From: Collinsella sp.
GTDB taxonomy: Bacteria; Actinomycetota; Coriobacteriia; Coriobacteriales; Coriobacteriaceae
DNA: 64,000 nt
Direction: 5' to 3'
NCBI GenBank assembly: GCA_019414055.1
Contig: DXMV01000006.1
Span: 84,343 to 148,342 of the forward strand
Below, in pieces: positions 35,415 to 45,634 of the stretch. The first letter of the stretch is position 1; the number at the start of each line of letters is the position of its first letter. The position numbers and the translations under genes are program-made. A model generated the notes under the pieces. It did no database searches. It worked only from the letters and a program-made list of their open reading frames with translations, and had not been told where the DNA came from.

Positions 35415-35443
35415 AAAAGCCGCTGGTTAGAGCGGCTTTTTTT
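35415..35443 (+). terminator. Second terminator after thrS
   Basis: AAAAGCCGCT (35415-35424) and AGCGGCTTTT (35431-35440) with loop GGTTAG and a T7 run. Together with the hairpin at 35368-35400 it forms a tandem terminator before the polysaccharide operon. Confidence 0.88.
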
Positions 35444-35451
35444 GTTGTGCA

Positions 35452-35583
35452 AAAAGGTACAGGTTTTTATATCTTTCGACGTTGCTCATTATACGAGCAA
35501 ACTGCTCGCGTTTGCCCAGATTGCACAAAATGCGCCGCGAATGGGTGCATCTCCATACGCCTCTACAAAAACCTGTACTTTTG
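35452..35583. repeat. Long inverted repeat in the leader of the polysaccharide operon
   Basis: GTACAGGTTTTT (35457-35468) and AAAAACCTGTAC (35567-35578) are exact complements. The pairing extends through AAAA/TTTT with a two-base bulge. About 98 nt lie between, including GAGCAAACTGCTC. This may be a palindromic repeat of the kind near valS, or a leader structure upstream of the antiterminator gene. Confidence 0.65.
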
Positions 35584-35668
35584 CGACTGCGCCTAGCTGC
35601 GAGCGAGAAGCCTGTTCTTAACGCCCCTGCATCCGCGTGTGTCGCGGAGACAAGAAGGGGGGCGAGAG

Positions 35669-36259
35669 ATGGAACAGACTATGCGGCGCCAAGAGCAGCT
35701 GCCCGGTGCTTTTAACGGCGCCATCACCAACAGCCAGCGCGGTCGCGTCCGCTGGTATCTGGTCCACACCCCCCATGGTAAAGAGCGCGAGACCTGCGAA
35801 AGGGTCCGCCGCATTATCCCGCATGAGCTGATGCAGGACGCTTTTGTGATGCAAAAGGAGTTCTGGTTTAAGCGGGACGGCGCGTGGTCGCTCCAAACCA
35901 AACCTATGTACAAGGAATACTTCTTCGTCGCCACGCGCGATGCCGCCATGCTCGATAGGGCTTTGGCCCAGTTGAGCTTTGGCTGCCGCATTGCCGGTAG
36001 TAAGGAGCGGGCCTATGCGCCTATGCCGGACGATGCACAGGACTGGTACCGCAGCGTGCTCGACGACGACGGCGTGGTACGCAACAGCGTCGCCCGCATA
36101 GAAGACGGCGTGTTGCACATAGAGCAAGGCCCGTTGGTGGGGCAAGAAGCCCGCGTAAAGAAGATCGACCGTCATAAGCGCTGGTGCCTGGTGGACGTGG
36201 GCGAAGGCGACTCCGCTTTTAGGGAGCTGCTTCCGTTAGACGTGCCCAGTAAGACGTAA
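35669..36259 (+). CDS. NusG-family antiterminator (LoaP/RfaH-like) of the polysaccharide operon
   Basis: 196 residues from ATG 35669 (AAGGGGGGCGAG upstream). An NGN domain begins RWYLVHTPHGKERETCERVRR and includes YKEYFFVATRD. A C-terminal KOW domain reads GPLVGQEARVKKIDRHKRWCLVDV. Specialised NusG paralogues such as LoaP, UpxY and RfaH bind RNA polymerase and keep it transcribing through long surface-polysaccharide operons. Here the gene is the first of about 17 kb of such genes, all on the plus strand without a strong internal terminator until 52944. LoaP is the most likely subtype in this lineage, but that is an inference. Confidence 0.83.
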   Translation: MEQTMRRQEQLPGAFNGAITNSQRGRVRWYLVHTPHGKERETCERVRRIIPHELMQDAFVMQKEFWFKRDGAWSLQTKPMYKEYFFVATRDAAMLDRALAQLSFGCRIAGSKERAYAPMPDDAQDWYRSVLDDDGVVRNSVARIEDGVLHIEQGPLVGQEARVKKIDRHKRWCLVDVGEGDSAFRELLPLDVPSKT

Positions 36260-36332
36260 GGGGCGTTGCATCGGCAATTCATTCGCATTCTGAATTCATC
36301 GATTGGGGATCCCCGGGAACAGGGACGTGGAT

Positions 36333-37040
36333 TTGAACTTGACTAGTAAAGAGACGACTGAATGTAGCGCTTCTGTGGGGGAGTCGCTGGCCGTTCAGAA
36401 GATACAACCGAGCGGTACGCTGGCCTACCGTTTCTTGAAGAGGCTGTTTGATTTTGTTTTCAGCCTTTGCGTGAGTGTGGTGCTGGTAATTCCAGTAGCC
36501 ATTGTTTGCGCATTCATTTGTTTGGAATCGCCCGGAAACCCGTTGTATACGCAGGAGCGTGTTGGCAAGGGCGGTAAGACCATCAAGATTCTAAAGCTCC
36601 GCAGCATGGTCGCCGACGCCGGCAACGTGCGGAAGTATCTGAGTCCTGAGCAGCTTCATCAGTGGGAAGTCGAGCGCAAGGTCGATGATGACCCTCGCAT
36701 TACTAAGGTTGGCCAGTTCATTCGCAAGTGCTCTATCGATGAAATGCCGCAATTCCTGAACGTGCTGAATGGTGACCTTTCTGTTATCGGTCCGCGCCCC
36801 ATTACAAAAGACGAACTTGAACAGCATTTCTCTGACGAAGAGAAGGCTGAGCTGCTCTCTGTACAGCCCGGCATCACGGGTCTGTGGCAGGCGACTGATC
36901 GCAATGCCGCGACCTTCGAGAGCGGTCTGCGACAGAAGATTGAACTCCACTACGTGCGCAATCGCTGTTTCCGCATGGACTGGAAATGCTTTACCGGCAC
37001 TTTTGGTGCCATGTTCGGCAAGAAGAGGACGGGGCGATAG
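36333..37040 (+). CDS. Priming sugar-phosphate transferase (bacterial sugar transferase, WbaP/PglC type)
   Basis: Initiates repeat-unit assembly by moving a sugar-1-phosphate to undecaprenyl phosphate. The N-terminal membrane segment is at LFDFVFSLCVSVVLVIPVAI. The family core follows: PLYTQERVGKGGK, KLRSMVADA, RKCSIDEMPQFLNVLNGDLS and VIGPRP. The length (about 235 residues) is that of the monotopic catalytic domain alone. Start uncertain: TTG 36333 with AGGGA seven bases upstream is chosen; GTG 36327 or TTG 36303 are alternatives. The first sugar cannot be told. Confidence 0.9.
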   Translation: MNLTSKETTECSASVGESLAVQKIQPSGTLAYRFLKRLFDFVFSLCVSVVLVIPVAIVCAFICLESPGNPLYTQERVGKGGKTIKILKLRSMVADAGNVRKYLSPEQLHQWEVERKVDDDPRITKVGQFIRKCSIDEMPQFLNVLNGDLSVIGPRPITKDELEQHFSDEEKAELLSVQPGITGLWQATDRNAATFESGLRQKIELHYVRNRCFRMDWKCFTGTFGAMFGKKRTGR

Positions 37041-37910
37041 GTGGACGTTTCGGTTGTCATTCCAACCCTTGACGCAGAGCGCGAAATTGAGGACCTACTA
37101 CGGATTCTTGAGAGTCAGTCTTTGAAACCAATTGAAGTATTGGTCGTCGATTCCGAATCTGAAGATCATACGGTAGCCGTAGTCCAAAGGCACGATGGTG
37201 TACGCATCTTGCAAATTGAACGCCGTGACTTTAACCATGGCGTAACAAGGGATATGGCCTTGAGGGAAACGACGGGCGATTTCGTTTGCTTTCTCACTCA
37301 AGATGCTGTTCCTGCTTCCGATGATTATCTGGCACGTCTTGTTGCCCCCATGATTGAGGATCCAGATATTGCTTTAGTCAGCGGTAGGCAGCTGCCCAAG
37401 GCGGATGCCCGCCGTTTCGAGCAGCTGGTCCGCAGCTTCAATTATCCCGATTCGCCTTCCGTCCGCTCAAAAAAAGATCTCGAGAAATGCGGCATTAAGA
37501 CGTTCTTTGCCTCTGACTCCTGTTCGGCTTACAGGCGGACGGCATATCTCGACTGCGGCGGATTCGAGCGCGTCAACACGAATGAGGACATGCTCATGGC
37601 CGCTAGGTTTGTAGCGTCGGGCCTGAAGGTTGCGTATGAACCGAGTGCCGAGGTTTATCACTCCCACAATTTGACACCCAGCCAGCAGTTCGCGCGCAAT
37701 CGCGCTGTCGGCATGTTTCTGGAATCGCACGCAGATGACCTTATGCACGCGAGCGAGATTGGTGAGGGTGGTCGGCTTGTCAAGGCGGTCTCTTCGGAAC
37801 TACTTCGAGAGGGGAGATTGGGCGAGTTATTTGCCTTCGGGGTCGACTGCTGCGCCCGACTTTTTGGAAACCGTGCTGGCCGTAGGGCTGGTAGAAAAGA
37901 AAGGCTATAA
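37041..37910 (+). CDS. Glycosyltransferase family 2, rhamnosyltransferase-like
   Basis: 289 residues with a GT-A fold. The nucleotide-binding start VSVVIPTLDAEREIEDLLRIL-like region is followed by VLVVDSESEDHTV, and the DXD equivalent lies in CFLTQDAVPASDDYL. A C-terminal region WxxxEDxxx-like (NTNEDMLMAARF) is present. The HG-type motif DFNHGVTRDMAL resembles rhamnosyltransferases. It starts with GTG overlapping the end of the priming transferase region and ends 3 bp before rmlA. GC content is lower than in the following rml genes. Confidence 0.85.
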   Translation: MDVSVVIPTLDAEREIEDLLRILESQSLKPIEVLVVDSESEDHTVAVVQRHDGVRILQIERRDFNHGVTRDMALRETTGDFVCFLTQDAVPASDDYLARLVAPMIEDPDIALVSGRQLPKADARRFEQLVRSFNYPDSPSVRSKKDLEKCGIKTFFASDSCSAYRRTAYLDCGGFERVNTNEDMLMAARFVASGLKVAYEPSAEVYHSHNLTPSQQFARNRAVGMFLESHADDLMHASEIGEGGRLVKAVSSELLREGRLGELFAFGVDCCARLFGNRAGRRAGRKERL

Positions 37911-37913
37911 CAA

Positions 37914-39858
<1,945 letters not shown>

Positions 39859-39870
39859 GGGAGGCCGACA

Positions 39871-41385
39871 ATGGCAGAATTCGACTTCGAGAAGCAGCTC
39901 TCCGTGACCGAGACCGGCATCCCCGGGCTCAAGGTGGTGGAGCTCCCCGTCCACGGCGACAGCCGCGGCTGGTTCAAGGAGAACTGGCAGCGCGAGAAGA
40001 TGGTGGCCGCGGGCATCCCGGACCTGCGCTTCGTGCAGAACAACATCTCCTTCAACGACAACAGGGGCGTCACGCGCGGCATCCACGCCGAGCCCTGGGA
40101 CAAGTTCATCTCCGTGGCCACGGGCTCGGTCTTCGGCGCGTGGGTGGACCTGCGTCCCGGCGCGGGCTTCGGCCGCGTGTTCACTTGCACGCTCGACCCC
40201 TCGCGCGCCATCTTCGTGCCGCGCGGCGTCGGCAACTCCTACCAGGCGCTCGAGGACGGCACCGCCTACACCTACCTGGTGGACGCCCACTGGTCGGCCG
40301 AGCTCAAGAAGACCTACACCTTCGTGAACCTGGCCGACCCTGAGCTCACCATCCAATGGCCCATCCCGCTGGAGGAGTGCGAGCTCTCCGAGGCCGACAA
40401 GGCTCACCCGATGCTCGCCGACGCGCTTCCCATGGCCCCGCGCCGCACGCTCGTGACCGGCTGCAACGGCCAGCTCGGCCGTGCCGTGCGCGCCATGGCC
40501 GAGGAGCGCGGCCTTAACGGCTCCTTCGACTACTGCGACATCGACACGTTCGACATGTCCGACCCCGCTGCGTACGGCAAGTACGACTGGTCGCTCTACG
40601 GCACTGTCATCAACTGCGGCGCCTACACCGCCGTGGACAGGGCCGAGACCCCCGAGGGACGCCGCGTCTGCTGGGCAGCCAACGCCACGGGCCCCGCCCT
40701 GCTCGCCCGCACCTGCGCCGAGCACGGCATCACGCTCGTGCACGTGTCCTCCGACTACGTCTTCGACGGCACGGCGGAGCTGCATTCCGAGGACGAAGCG
40801 CTCTCGCCGCTCTCCGTCTACGGCCAGTCCAAGGCCGCCGGCGACCTCGCGGTGGCCGGGTGCCCCATGCATTACATTCTCCGTAGCTCCTGGGTCATCG
40901 GCGACGGGAAGAACTTCGTGAAGACCATGAAGGGCCTCTCCGACCGCTGCGCCGACCCGGAGGACGCGCTCAGTGACGTGACCGTGGTAGACGACCAGAT
41001 TGGCCGCCTTACCTTCACCGATGACATGGCGAAGGCCATCTTCCATCTGCTCGGCTACCGCGAGGGCGAGCTCGAGCCGAGCGCGCCCTCAGCTTACGGC
41101 ACCTACGACTGCACCGGCGCCGGCCGCGTCGCCTCCTGGGCTGAGATTGCGCGTGAGGTCTTCGACCTCGCCAACGGCAACGGCGCGTCTGTCCGCCCCG
41201 TCCCAACCGCCGAGTACTACGCGAACGCCCAGGGCCCTATAGCTAAGCGACCCGAGCATTCCGCGCTCGATCTCTCCAAGCTGGAGGCCGCGGGCTTTTT
41301 CATGCCCGACTGGGAGGAGAGCCTTGCCGCTTACATGCGGTGTTCTTCTTTGTTGGTGGCTTACAGCTCTCCTAACAATAATTAA
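39871..41385 (+). CDS. rmlCD: RmlC-RmlD fusion: dTDP-4-dehydrorhamnose 3,5-epimerase and reductase
   Basis: 504-residue bifunctional protein. Residues 1-185 are the RmlC cupin (DSRGWFKENWQREKM, VQNNISFNDNRGVTRGIH with the catalytic His, and FVPRGVGNSYQALED). Residues ~192-490 are RmlD (TLVTGCNGQLGRAVRAM, INCGAYTAVDRAE, HVSSDYVFDGT, and YGQSKAAGD with the Tyr/Lys pair). The fusion would complete dTDP-L-rhamnose from the RmlB product in one polypeptide. No frameshift or internal ribosome site is apparent between the halves. Confidence 0.95.
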   Translation: MAEFDFEKQLSVTETGIPGLKVVELPVHGDSRGWFKENWQREKMVAAGIPDLRFVQNNISFNDNRGVTRGIHAEPWDKFISVATGSVFGAWVDLRPGAGFGRVFTCTLDPSRAIFVPRGVGNSYQALEDGTAYTYLVDAHWSAELKKTYTFVNLADPELTIQWPIPLEECELSEADKAHPMLADALPMAPRRTLVTGCNGQLGRAVRAMAEERGLNGSFDYCDIDTFDMSDPAAYGKYDWSLYGTVINCGAYTAVDRAETPEGRRVCWAANATGPALLARTCAEHGITLVHVSSDYVFDGTAELHSEDEALSPLSVYGQSKAAGDLAVAGCPMHYILRSSWVIGDGKNFVKTMKGLSDRCADPEDALSDVTVVDDQIGRLTFTDDMAKAIFHLLGYREGELEPSAPSAYGTYDCTGAGRVASWAEIAREVFDLANGNGASVRPVPTAEYYANAQGPIAKRPEHSALDLSKLEAAGFFMPDWEESLAAYMRCSSLLVAYSSPNNN

Positions 41386-41397
41386 GGTGGTGATTGA

Positions 41398-42270
41398 ATG
41401 TCGAAACCAACCGTCGGCGTAGTGATATTGAACTACAACTCGCATGATCTGACTCTTGCGCTTGCCAAGCGCACTGCGAGCTTGCCGAGCGTCGATTTTG
41501 TCTGCGTTGTCGACAATGCGTCGGGCGACGATTTCGATGGGGAATTTTCGGAACCGAACATCCATTACATAAAGAGCCGAGAGAACTGCGGCTACTCCGC
41601 CGGGAACAACATCGGCCTCCGTTGGCTCGTGGAAGAATGTGGCTGCGAATATGTCTACATCGCCAACCCGGATACGATTTTCGGGGACGATGCCATTGCG
41701 GCTATAGCCGACCTTTTCGACTCAGACCCTACTGTGGCCATAGCCTCCGTGAGGAGGAGCGGCCACGCCGGGGCCAGCATTCACCAGTACTTCGACTTCC
41801 CGACATTCGGTAGCGCCCTGAGGTCCTGCTTCTTCCTCACGAGGAGGAGGTTCGAAGCCGAGCGACGGGATCGTCAAAACGCTCGGGTCGAGGGTGAGGG
41901 CAGCTTCTACGTTGACGCCGTCCCCGGGGCGTTCTTTGGCATGAGGTCTTCATTCCTTGTGGCGAACGGCTACATGTACGAGGGCATCTTCATGTACGGC
42001 GAGGAGATTGTGCTTGGCAGGCAGGCCGTGCTCGCGGGCTTCAGGTCGGCCATATCTCGCGACGCCTCCTATGTGCACGACCATGAGTCGAGGCGCTTCT
42101 CGAGTCCGAGGGCCTTCGTGAGCGACCACAAATCTCTCGTGAGATACTTCGATATGTTTGGTCTTCTCGGGGTGCCTCAGATGGCTCTTTTGCGTGTTTG
42201 CACTGCCCTTGGCTGTGCGGAGTATCGCGCCGCCTGCGCAGTCTACGGCATATCGGGGAGGCGTTCGTGA
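41398..42270 (+). CDS. Glycosyltransferase family 2
   Basis: 290 residues beginning VGVVILNYNSHDLTLALAKR with CVVDNASGDDFDG and NCGYSAGNNIGLRW, then YVYIANPDTIF as the DXD-like site. This is the rhamnosyl/galactofuranosyl-type GT2 layout. The stop overlaps the start of the next gene (GTGATG). Donor and linkage are unknown; dTDP-rhamnose from the adjacent genes is a plausible donor. Confidence 0.87.
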   Translation: MSKPTVGVVILNYNSHDLTLALAKRTASLPSVDFVCVVDNASGDDFDGEFSEPNIHYIKSRENCGYSAGNNIGLRWLVEECGCEYVYIANPDTIFGDDAIAAIADLFDSDPTVAIASVRRSGHAGASIHQYFDFPTFGSALRSCFFLTRRRFEAERRDRQNARVEGEGSFYVDAVPGAFFGMRSSFLVANGYMYEGIFMYGEEIVLGRQAVLAGFRSAISRDASYVHDHESRRFSSPRAFVSDHKSLVRYFDMFGLLGVPQMALLRVCTALGCAEYRAACAVYGISGRRS

Positions 42271-43379
42271 TGCTCGCTCAGGCAGAATACATGCGTCGAG
42301 CCGTCGACTCTAGGCTGGGCCCGTTCCTCGAGGCCGGGCATGCGACCGCAGGTCACAACGGCCCTCACGGTCATCCTGACACACCGGTCAGAAACACGGG
42401 GCACTACCTCTGCGCTCTCTCTTACCTCTACAAGGAGACCGGTGACGGCATATACAGCGAGGCGGCCGATGCCTTCGCCCGCTATCTCTATGACATGCAG
42501 TCCAAGACGGCGTCGGGCGCTATCCAGTGCATGCTCGGCGACGGCTTCGACAAGATGAACGGGCTAATTGGGCAGGGATGGACCATCGAGGCTCTGCTGA
42601 GGTACCACTCTGTGTTCGGTGATGACCGCGCCCTCGCCGTCGCAGAACGAATCTTCCATGCACAGAGGTACGACTATTCGGCCCACCTCTGGCATCGAAC
42701 GGACCTCGATGGCGGTGACCTCGGCATCGACCCGACCTACAACCACAACATCTGGTTCGCTGCCTGCGCCGCACCACTTGTCGGTCTCGCTGGGGACGAT
42801 GAGGCCGAGAGGATGATTATCGATCTTCTGACCGAGGGTGCCGCCCGCGACTTCAAGGTGGATGGCGAGGGGCTGCTCAAGCACTCCGTCAGCCTCGCCA
42901 ACAAGAACACGCGCGACGCTGAGACGAAACGGGCGATAAAGAAAGCCCTTAGGCCCCTTAAGTTCCTCAACCCCAGGAAGCTCGACTACAAGTACATGGA
43001 GTACGCCTACCAGGTCTTCGACATGTATGGGTTCTGCATCCTGGAGGAAGCGTATCCTGACCTGCCCCTTTTCCATTCAGACGAGTACAGGAGGGCCGCA
43101 TCGCTTGCCCTCAACTACCCGAGGCTGAACAAGGAGCTCGCGCAAGAAGGTGGCGGCCTGAATGTGTACGGGTACCCGTACAACAGCCTCGCCTTCGAGT
43201 GGCCCTATGTTGCCAGGCACTTCGGCCTGGATTACGAGGACGGGGCAGCTGAGCTCTGGGGCGTGCAGTGCGCCTTGATGGGCGACCCGCAATCCGGAGA
43301 CCTTACAAGGAGCAACCCCGACGTCGAGACCTTCGACGCCAAAACGTACGAGATAATCCGCGCGATTGAGGTGGAATAG
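42270..43379 (+). CDS. Unrecognised (alpha/alpha) toroid-like protein in the polysaccharide operon
   Basis: 369 residues, cytosolic, without signal peptide or membrane segments. Repeated helical hairpins (YLCALSYLYKETGDG, SEAADAFARYLYDM, GLIGQGWTIEALLRYHSVFGDD, YNHNIWFAACAAPLVGLAGD) resemble the six-hairpin (alpha/alpha)6 barrel of glycosidases, epimerases and related proteins. Conserved-looking His, Trp and Asp residues (HNGPHGHPDTPVRNTGHY, HLWHRTD) could form an active site. It sits between two GT2 genes, so it may trim or modify the polysaccharide or a precursor. I do not recognise a specific family. The ATG at 42270 overlaps the previous stop. Confidence 0.7.
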   Translation: MLAQAEYMRRAVDSRLGPFLEAGHATAGHNGPHGHPDTPVRNTGHYLCALSYLYKETGDGIYSEAADAFARYLYDMQSKTASGAIQCMLGDGFDKMNGLIGQGWTIEALLRYHSVFGDDRALAVAERIFHAQRYDYSAHLWHRTDLDGGDLGIDPTYNHNIWFAACAAPLVGLAGDDEAERMIIDLLTEGAARDFKVDGEGLLKHSVSLANKNTRDAETKRAIKKALRPLKFLNPRKLDYKYMEYAYQVFDMYGFCILEEAYPDLPLFHSDEYRRAASLALNYPRLNKELAQEGGGLNVYGYPYNSLAFEWPYVARHFGLDYEDGAAELWGVQCALMGDPQSGDLTRSNPDVETFDAKTYEIIRAIEVE

Positions 43380-43380
43380 T

Positions 43381-44406
43381 TTGCCCGCTACCGTAAGCAT
43401 AGTAGTTCCCGTCTACAACGTCGGTAGCTACGTCGACGACTGCGTCCGCAGCGTCCTCAGCCAGACCCTCCCTGACTGGGAGATGGTCCTCGTCAATGAT
43501 GGATCGAGCGACGACTCCGGGGAGCGATGCCGACAATGGGCCGAGGCGGACGCGCGCATCTCTCTTGTCAATCAGGAGAACGCGGGCGTCTCTGTCGCCC
43601 GGAACAACGGGCTCGCCCGCTCGACTGGCCTTTATGTCATGTTCGTTGACCCCGACGACTGGCTTGAGCCCGATTCGCTCGAGACCCTTCTCTCGGGGAT
43701 GGGGGACGGCGTCGAGATTTGCGTCGGCGACTGCCTCCTGGAGAAGCGCGGGCAGACCAAGCTGATCCCCATGATCAACTGCGAGCAGCACGACTTCGAC
43801 AGCAACGACAGGCAACGTCTCATGGCGCTCGCGCTTAACGGCAGGGGCTTCGAGTCCGCTAACGACGTCATCCTCGGGTCGCCTTGGGGCAAACTGTACC
43901 TCCGCTCCTTCCTCGACGAAAACGGGCTGCGCTTCAAGCCCGGGCTCAAGAAGGAGCAGGACGTCCTCTTTAACCTCAACGCCATCTCCCACGTAAATCA
44001 CCTGCGGAGGGTTCCAAGGGCCGTCTACCACTACCGGGTCAACGAGGGCTCTATCTGCAACAGGTATCTCCCCGACTTCGACTCCATAACCGACGACATC
44101 CTCTCGTCGATACGGGGCCTCATCGACGAGAACGGATACTCGTGGTTCGACGGGGAATTTGACTTCAAGGTGGTCAAGATGTACGCGAAGTGCCTGAAGA
44201 GGCAGTACCTCCACCCCGAAAGTCCCCTCACAAGCCAGCAACGCGTGGAAGCTGCCCGACGCCTCGCTGGATCTCCTCTCTACGCGCCCACATTCGAACA
44301 GATGGAACTGAAGGGCATGCCCCTATCCGTTGTCGGGCTCGTGACCCTCGTGCGCCTTCGGGCTTTCAGGGCCATCACCCTCATCCTCGGCAGAATGGAC
44401 GTATAA
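43381..44406 (+). CDS. Glycosyltransferase family 2
   Basis: 341 residues starting at TTG 43381, with GAGGTGG eight bases upstream, one base after the previous stop. Motifs are VSIVVPVYNVGSYVDDCVRSVL, LVNDGSSDDSG, NAGVSVARNNGL and the DXD site in VDPDDWLEPDSL. This is the capsular/LPS GT2 type with a basic C-terminal helical region. Donor and acceptor cannot be told. Confidence 0.88.
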   Translation: MPATVSIVVPVYNVGSYVDDCVRSVLSQTLPDWEMVLVNDGSSDDSGERCRQWAEADARISLVNQENAGVSVARNNGLARSTGLYVMFVDPDDWLEPDSLETLLSGMGDGVEICVGDCLLEKRGQTKLIPMINCEQHDFDSNDRQRLMALALNGRGFESANDVILGSPWGKLYLRSFLDENGLRFKPGLKKEQDVLFNLNAISHVNHLRRVPRAVYHYRVNEGSICNRYLPDFDSITDDILSSIRGLIDENGYSWFDGEFDFKVVKMYAKCLKRQYLHPESPLTSQQRVEAARRLAGSPLYAPTFEQMELKGMPLSVVGLVTLVRLRAFRAITLILGRMDV

Positions 44407-44407
44407 C

Positions 44408-45634
44408 ATGGCTGACAGGATAAACGTGCTTTGGGTTTCGAAGACTGCCCCTTACGACAACGTCCCACATGCGGGCGGCAAAGTACACAACTATTACCTC
44501 AAGGCACTGCACGCCGACCCCCGCTTCGACGTAAGGTTGGTCACGTTTGCCGACTCCTCGTTCTATCGGGAGGCGGATGACGATCTTTCCGGCTACGGAA
44601 TCGAGCACGAGATAATCGAACACAAGACCGAGGGCCTGGCTCACACCTTCTGGGCCGGCCTGAACCTAGAGACCAGGCTGAACCCCTGGAACCGCTACGG
44701 CGGCCTAACGTACAACTTCGAGGCGGCTAAAGCAATCTCCGCAATCAGGACGGTCGCTGGCTCGGGTTATGTTCCCGACATCGTCATCCTGCAGTGGACC
44801 CAGATGGGGCTGCTCGTCGACAAGGTGAGAGCAATCTTCCCGGGGGCTAGGTTCGTCCTCATTGAGGAGGATGTCGCCTACCAGGGTGCCGAACGCGCCG
44901 CCGATATATCTGGGAGTTCGTTTGCGCGAGGAAGAGCCGCTGCTCTGAAGAAGGCCGAGCTCGCCGCACTTGGGGACGCGGATCTCGTCATCCTCAACAA
45001 CCGCAAAGACCTTGCACTCGTGCGCGGCGAAGGTGTCGAGACCGACTTTTGGGTTTGGTGCCCCTATTACCAGTCGCTTCTGGACAGCGGGCGAGCATAT
45101 GACGGTCGGAGGGAGATTGTATTCTACGGTGCCATGCGCAGACGCGAGAACTGGTCCGCCGCGCTCTGGTTTCTCGACGAGGTCTTCCCCGGCCTCGAGG
45201 GCGATGGCTACCGTTTCACCGTCGTTGGCGCCAACCCTCCCGAGCAACTAACCTCTCGTGCGCGCGAGGGCGTGACCTTCACCGGTTTCGTTGACTCTGT
45301 CGAGCCCTATTTCGCCCGTGCGCTTTGCCTCGTTGCTCCGCTGAGTATGGGCGCCGGCATCAAGGTCAAGGTTCTCGAAGCGATGTCCGCCGGGCTCCCC
45401 GTCCTCACGAACGACATTGGGATCGAGGGCATTCCCGCCGAGAACGGCGTCAACTACCTTCATTGCGAGGCGCCTTCGGACTATTCAAGCTCAATCACGG
45501 CGCTTGTCAATAACCCCGGCCTTCGCGACCGTGTCAGCTGCGCCGCGAGGGGTTTGATGCGCGGATCATTCTCCTTCGAAGCGGACGCCAAGACCTTTCC
45601 TAACCGGCTCTTTACTTTGGCGGTGGGCCTATGA
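44408..45634 (+). CDS. Glycosyltransferase, GT-B fold (family 4-like)
   Basis: 408 residues. The N-terminal domain reads INVLWVSKTAPYDNVPHAGGKVHNYYLKAL. The C-terminal donor-binding domain includes IVFYGAMRRRENWSAALWFLDEV, FTVVGANPP, VTFTGFVDSVEPYFARA and PLSMGAGIKVKVLEAMSAGLPVLTND, a GT4-type signature with the Glu of the E(x7)E region. It overlaps the next gene by 4 bp. Probably adds a sugar to the lipid-linked repeat unit. Confidence 0.88.
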   Translation: MADRINVLWVSKTAPYDNVPHAGGKVHNYYLKALHADPRFDVRLVTFADSSFYREADDDLSGYGIEHEIIEHKTEGLAHTFWAGLNLETRLNPWNRYGGLTYNFEAAKAISAIRTVAGSGYVPDIVILQWTQMGLLVDKVRAIFPGARFVLIEEDVAYQGAERAADISGSSFARGRAAALKKAELAALGDADLVILNNRKDLALVRGEGVETDFWVWCPYYQSLLDSGRAYDGRREIVFYGAMRRRENWSAALWFLDEVFPGLEGDGYRFTVVGANPPEQLTSRAREGVTFTGFVDSVEPYFARALCLVAPLSMGAGIKVKVLEAMSAGLPVLTNDIGIEGIPAENGVNYLHCEAPSDYSSSITALVNNPGLRDRVSCAARGLMRGSFSFEADAKTFPNRLFTLAVGL

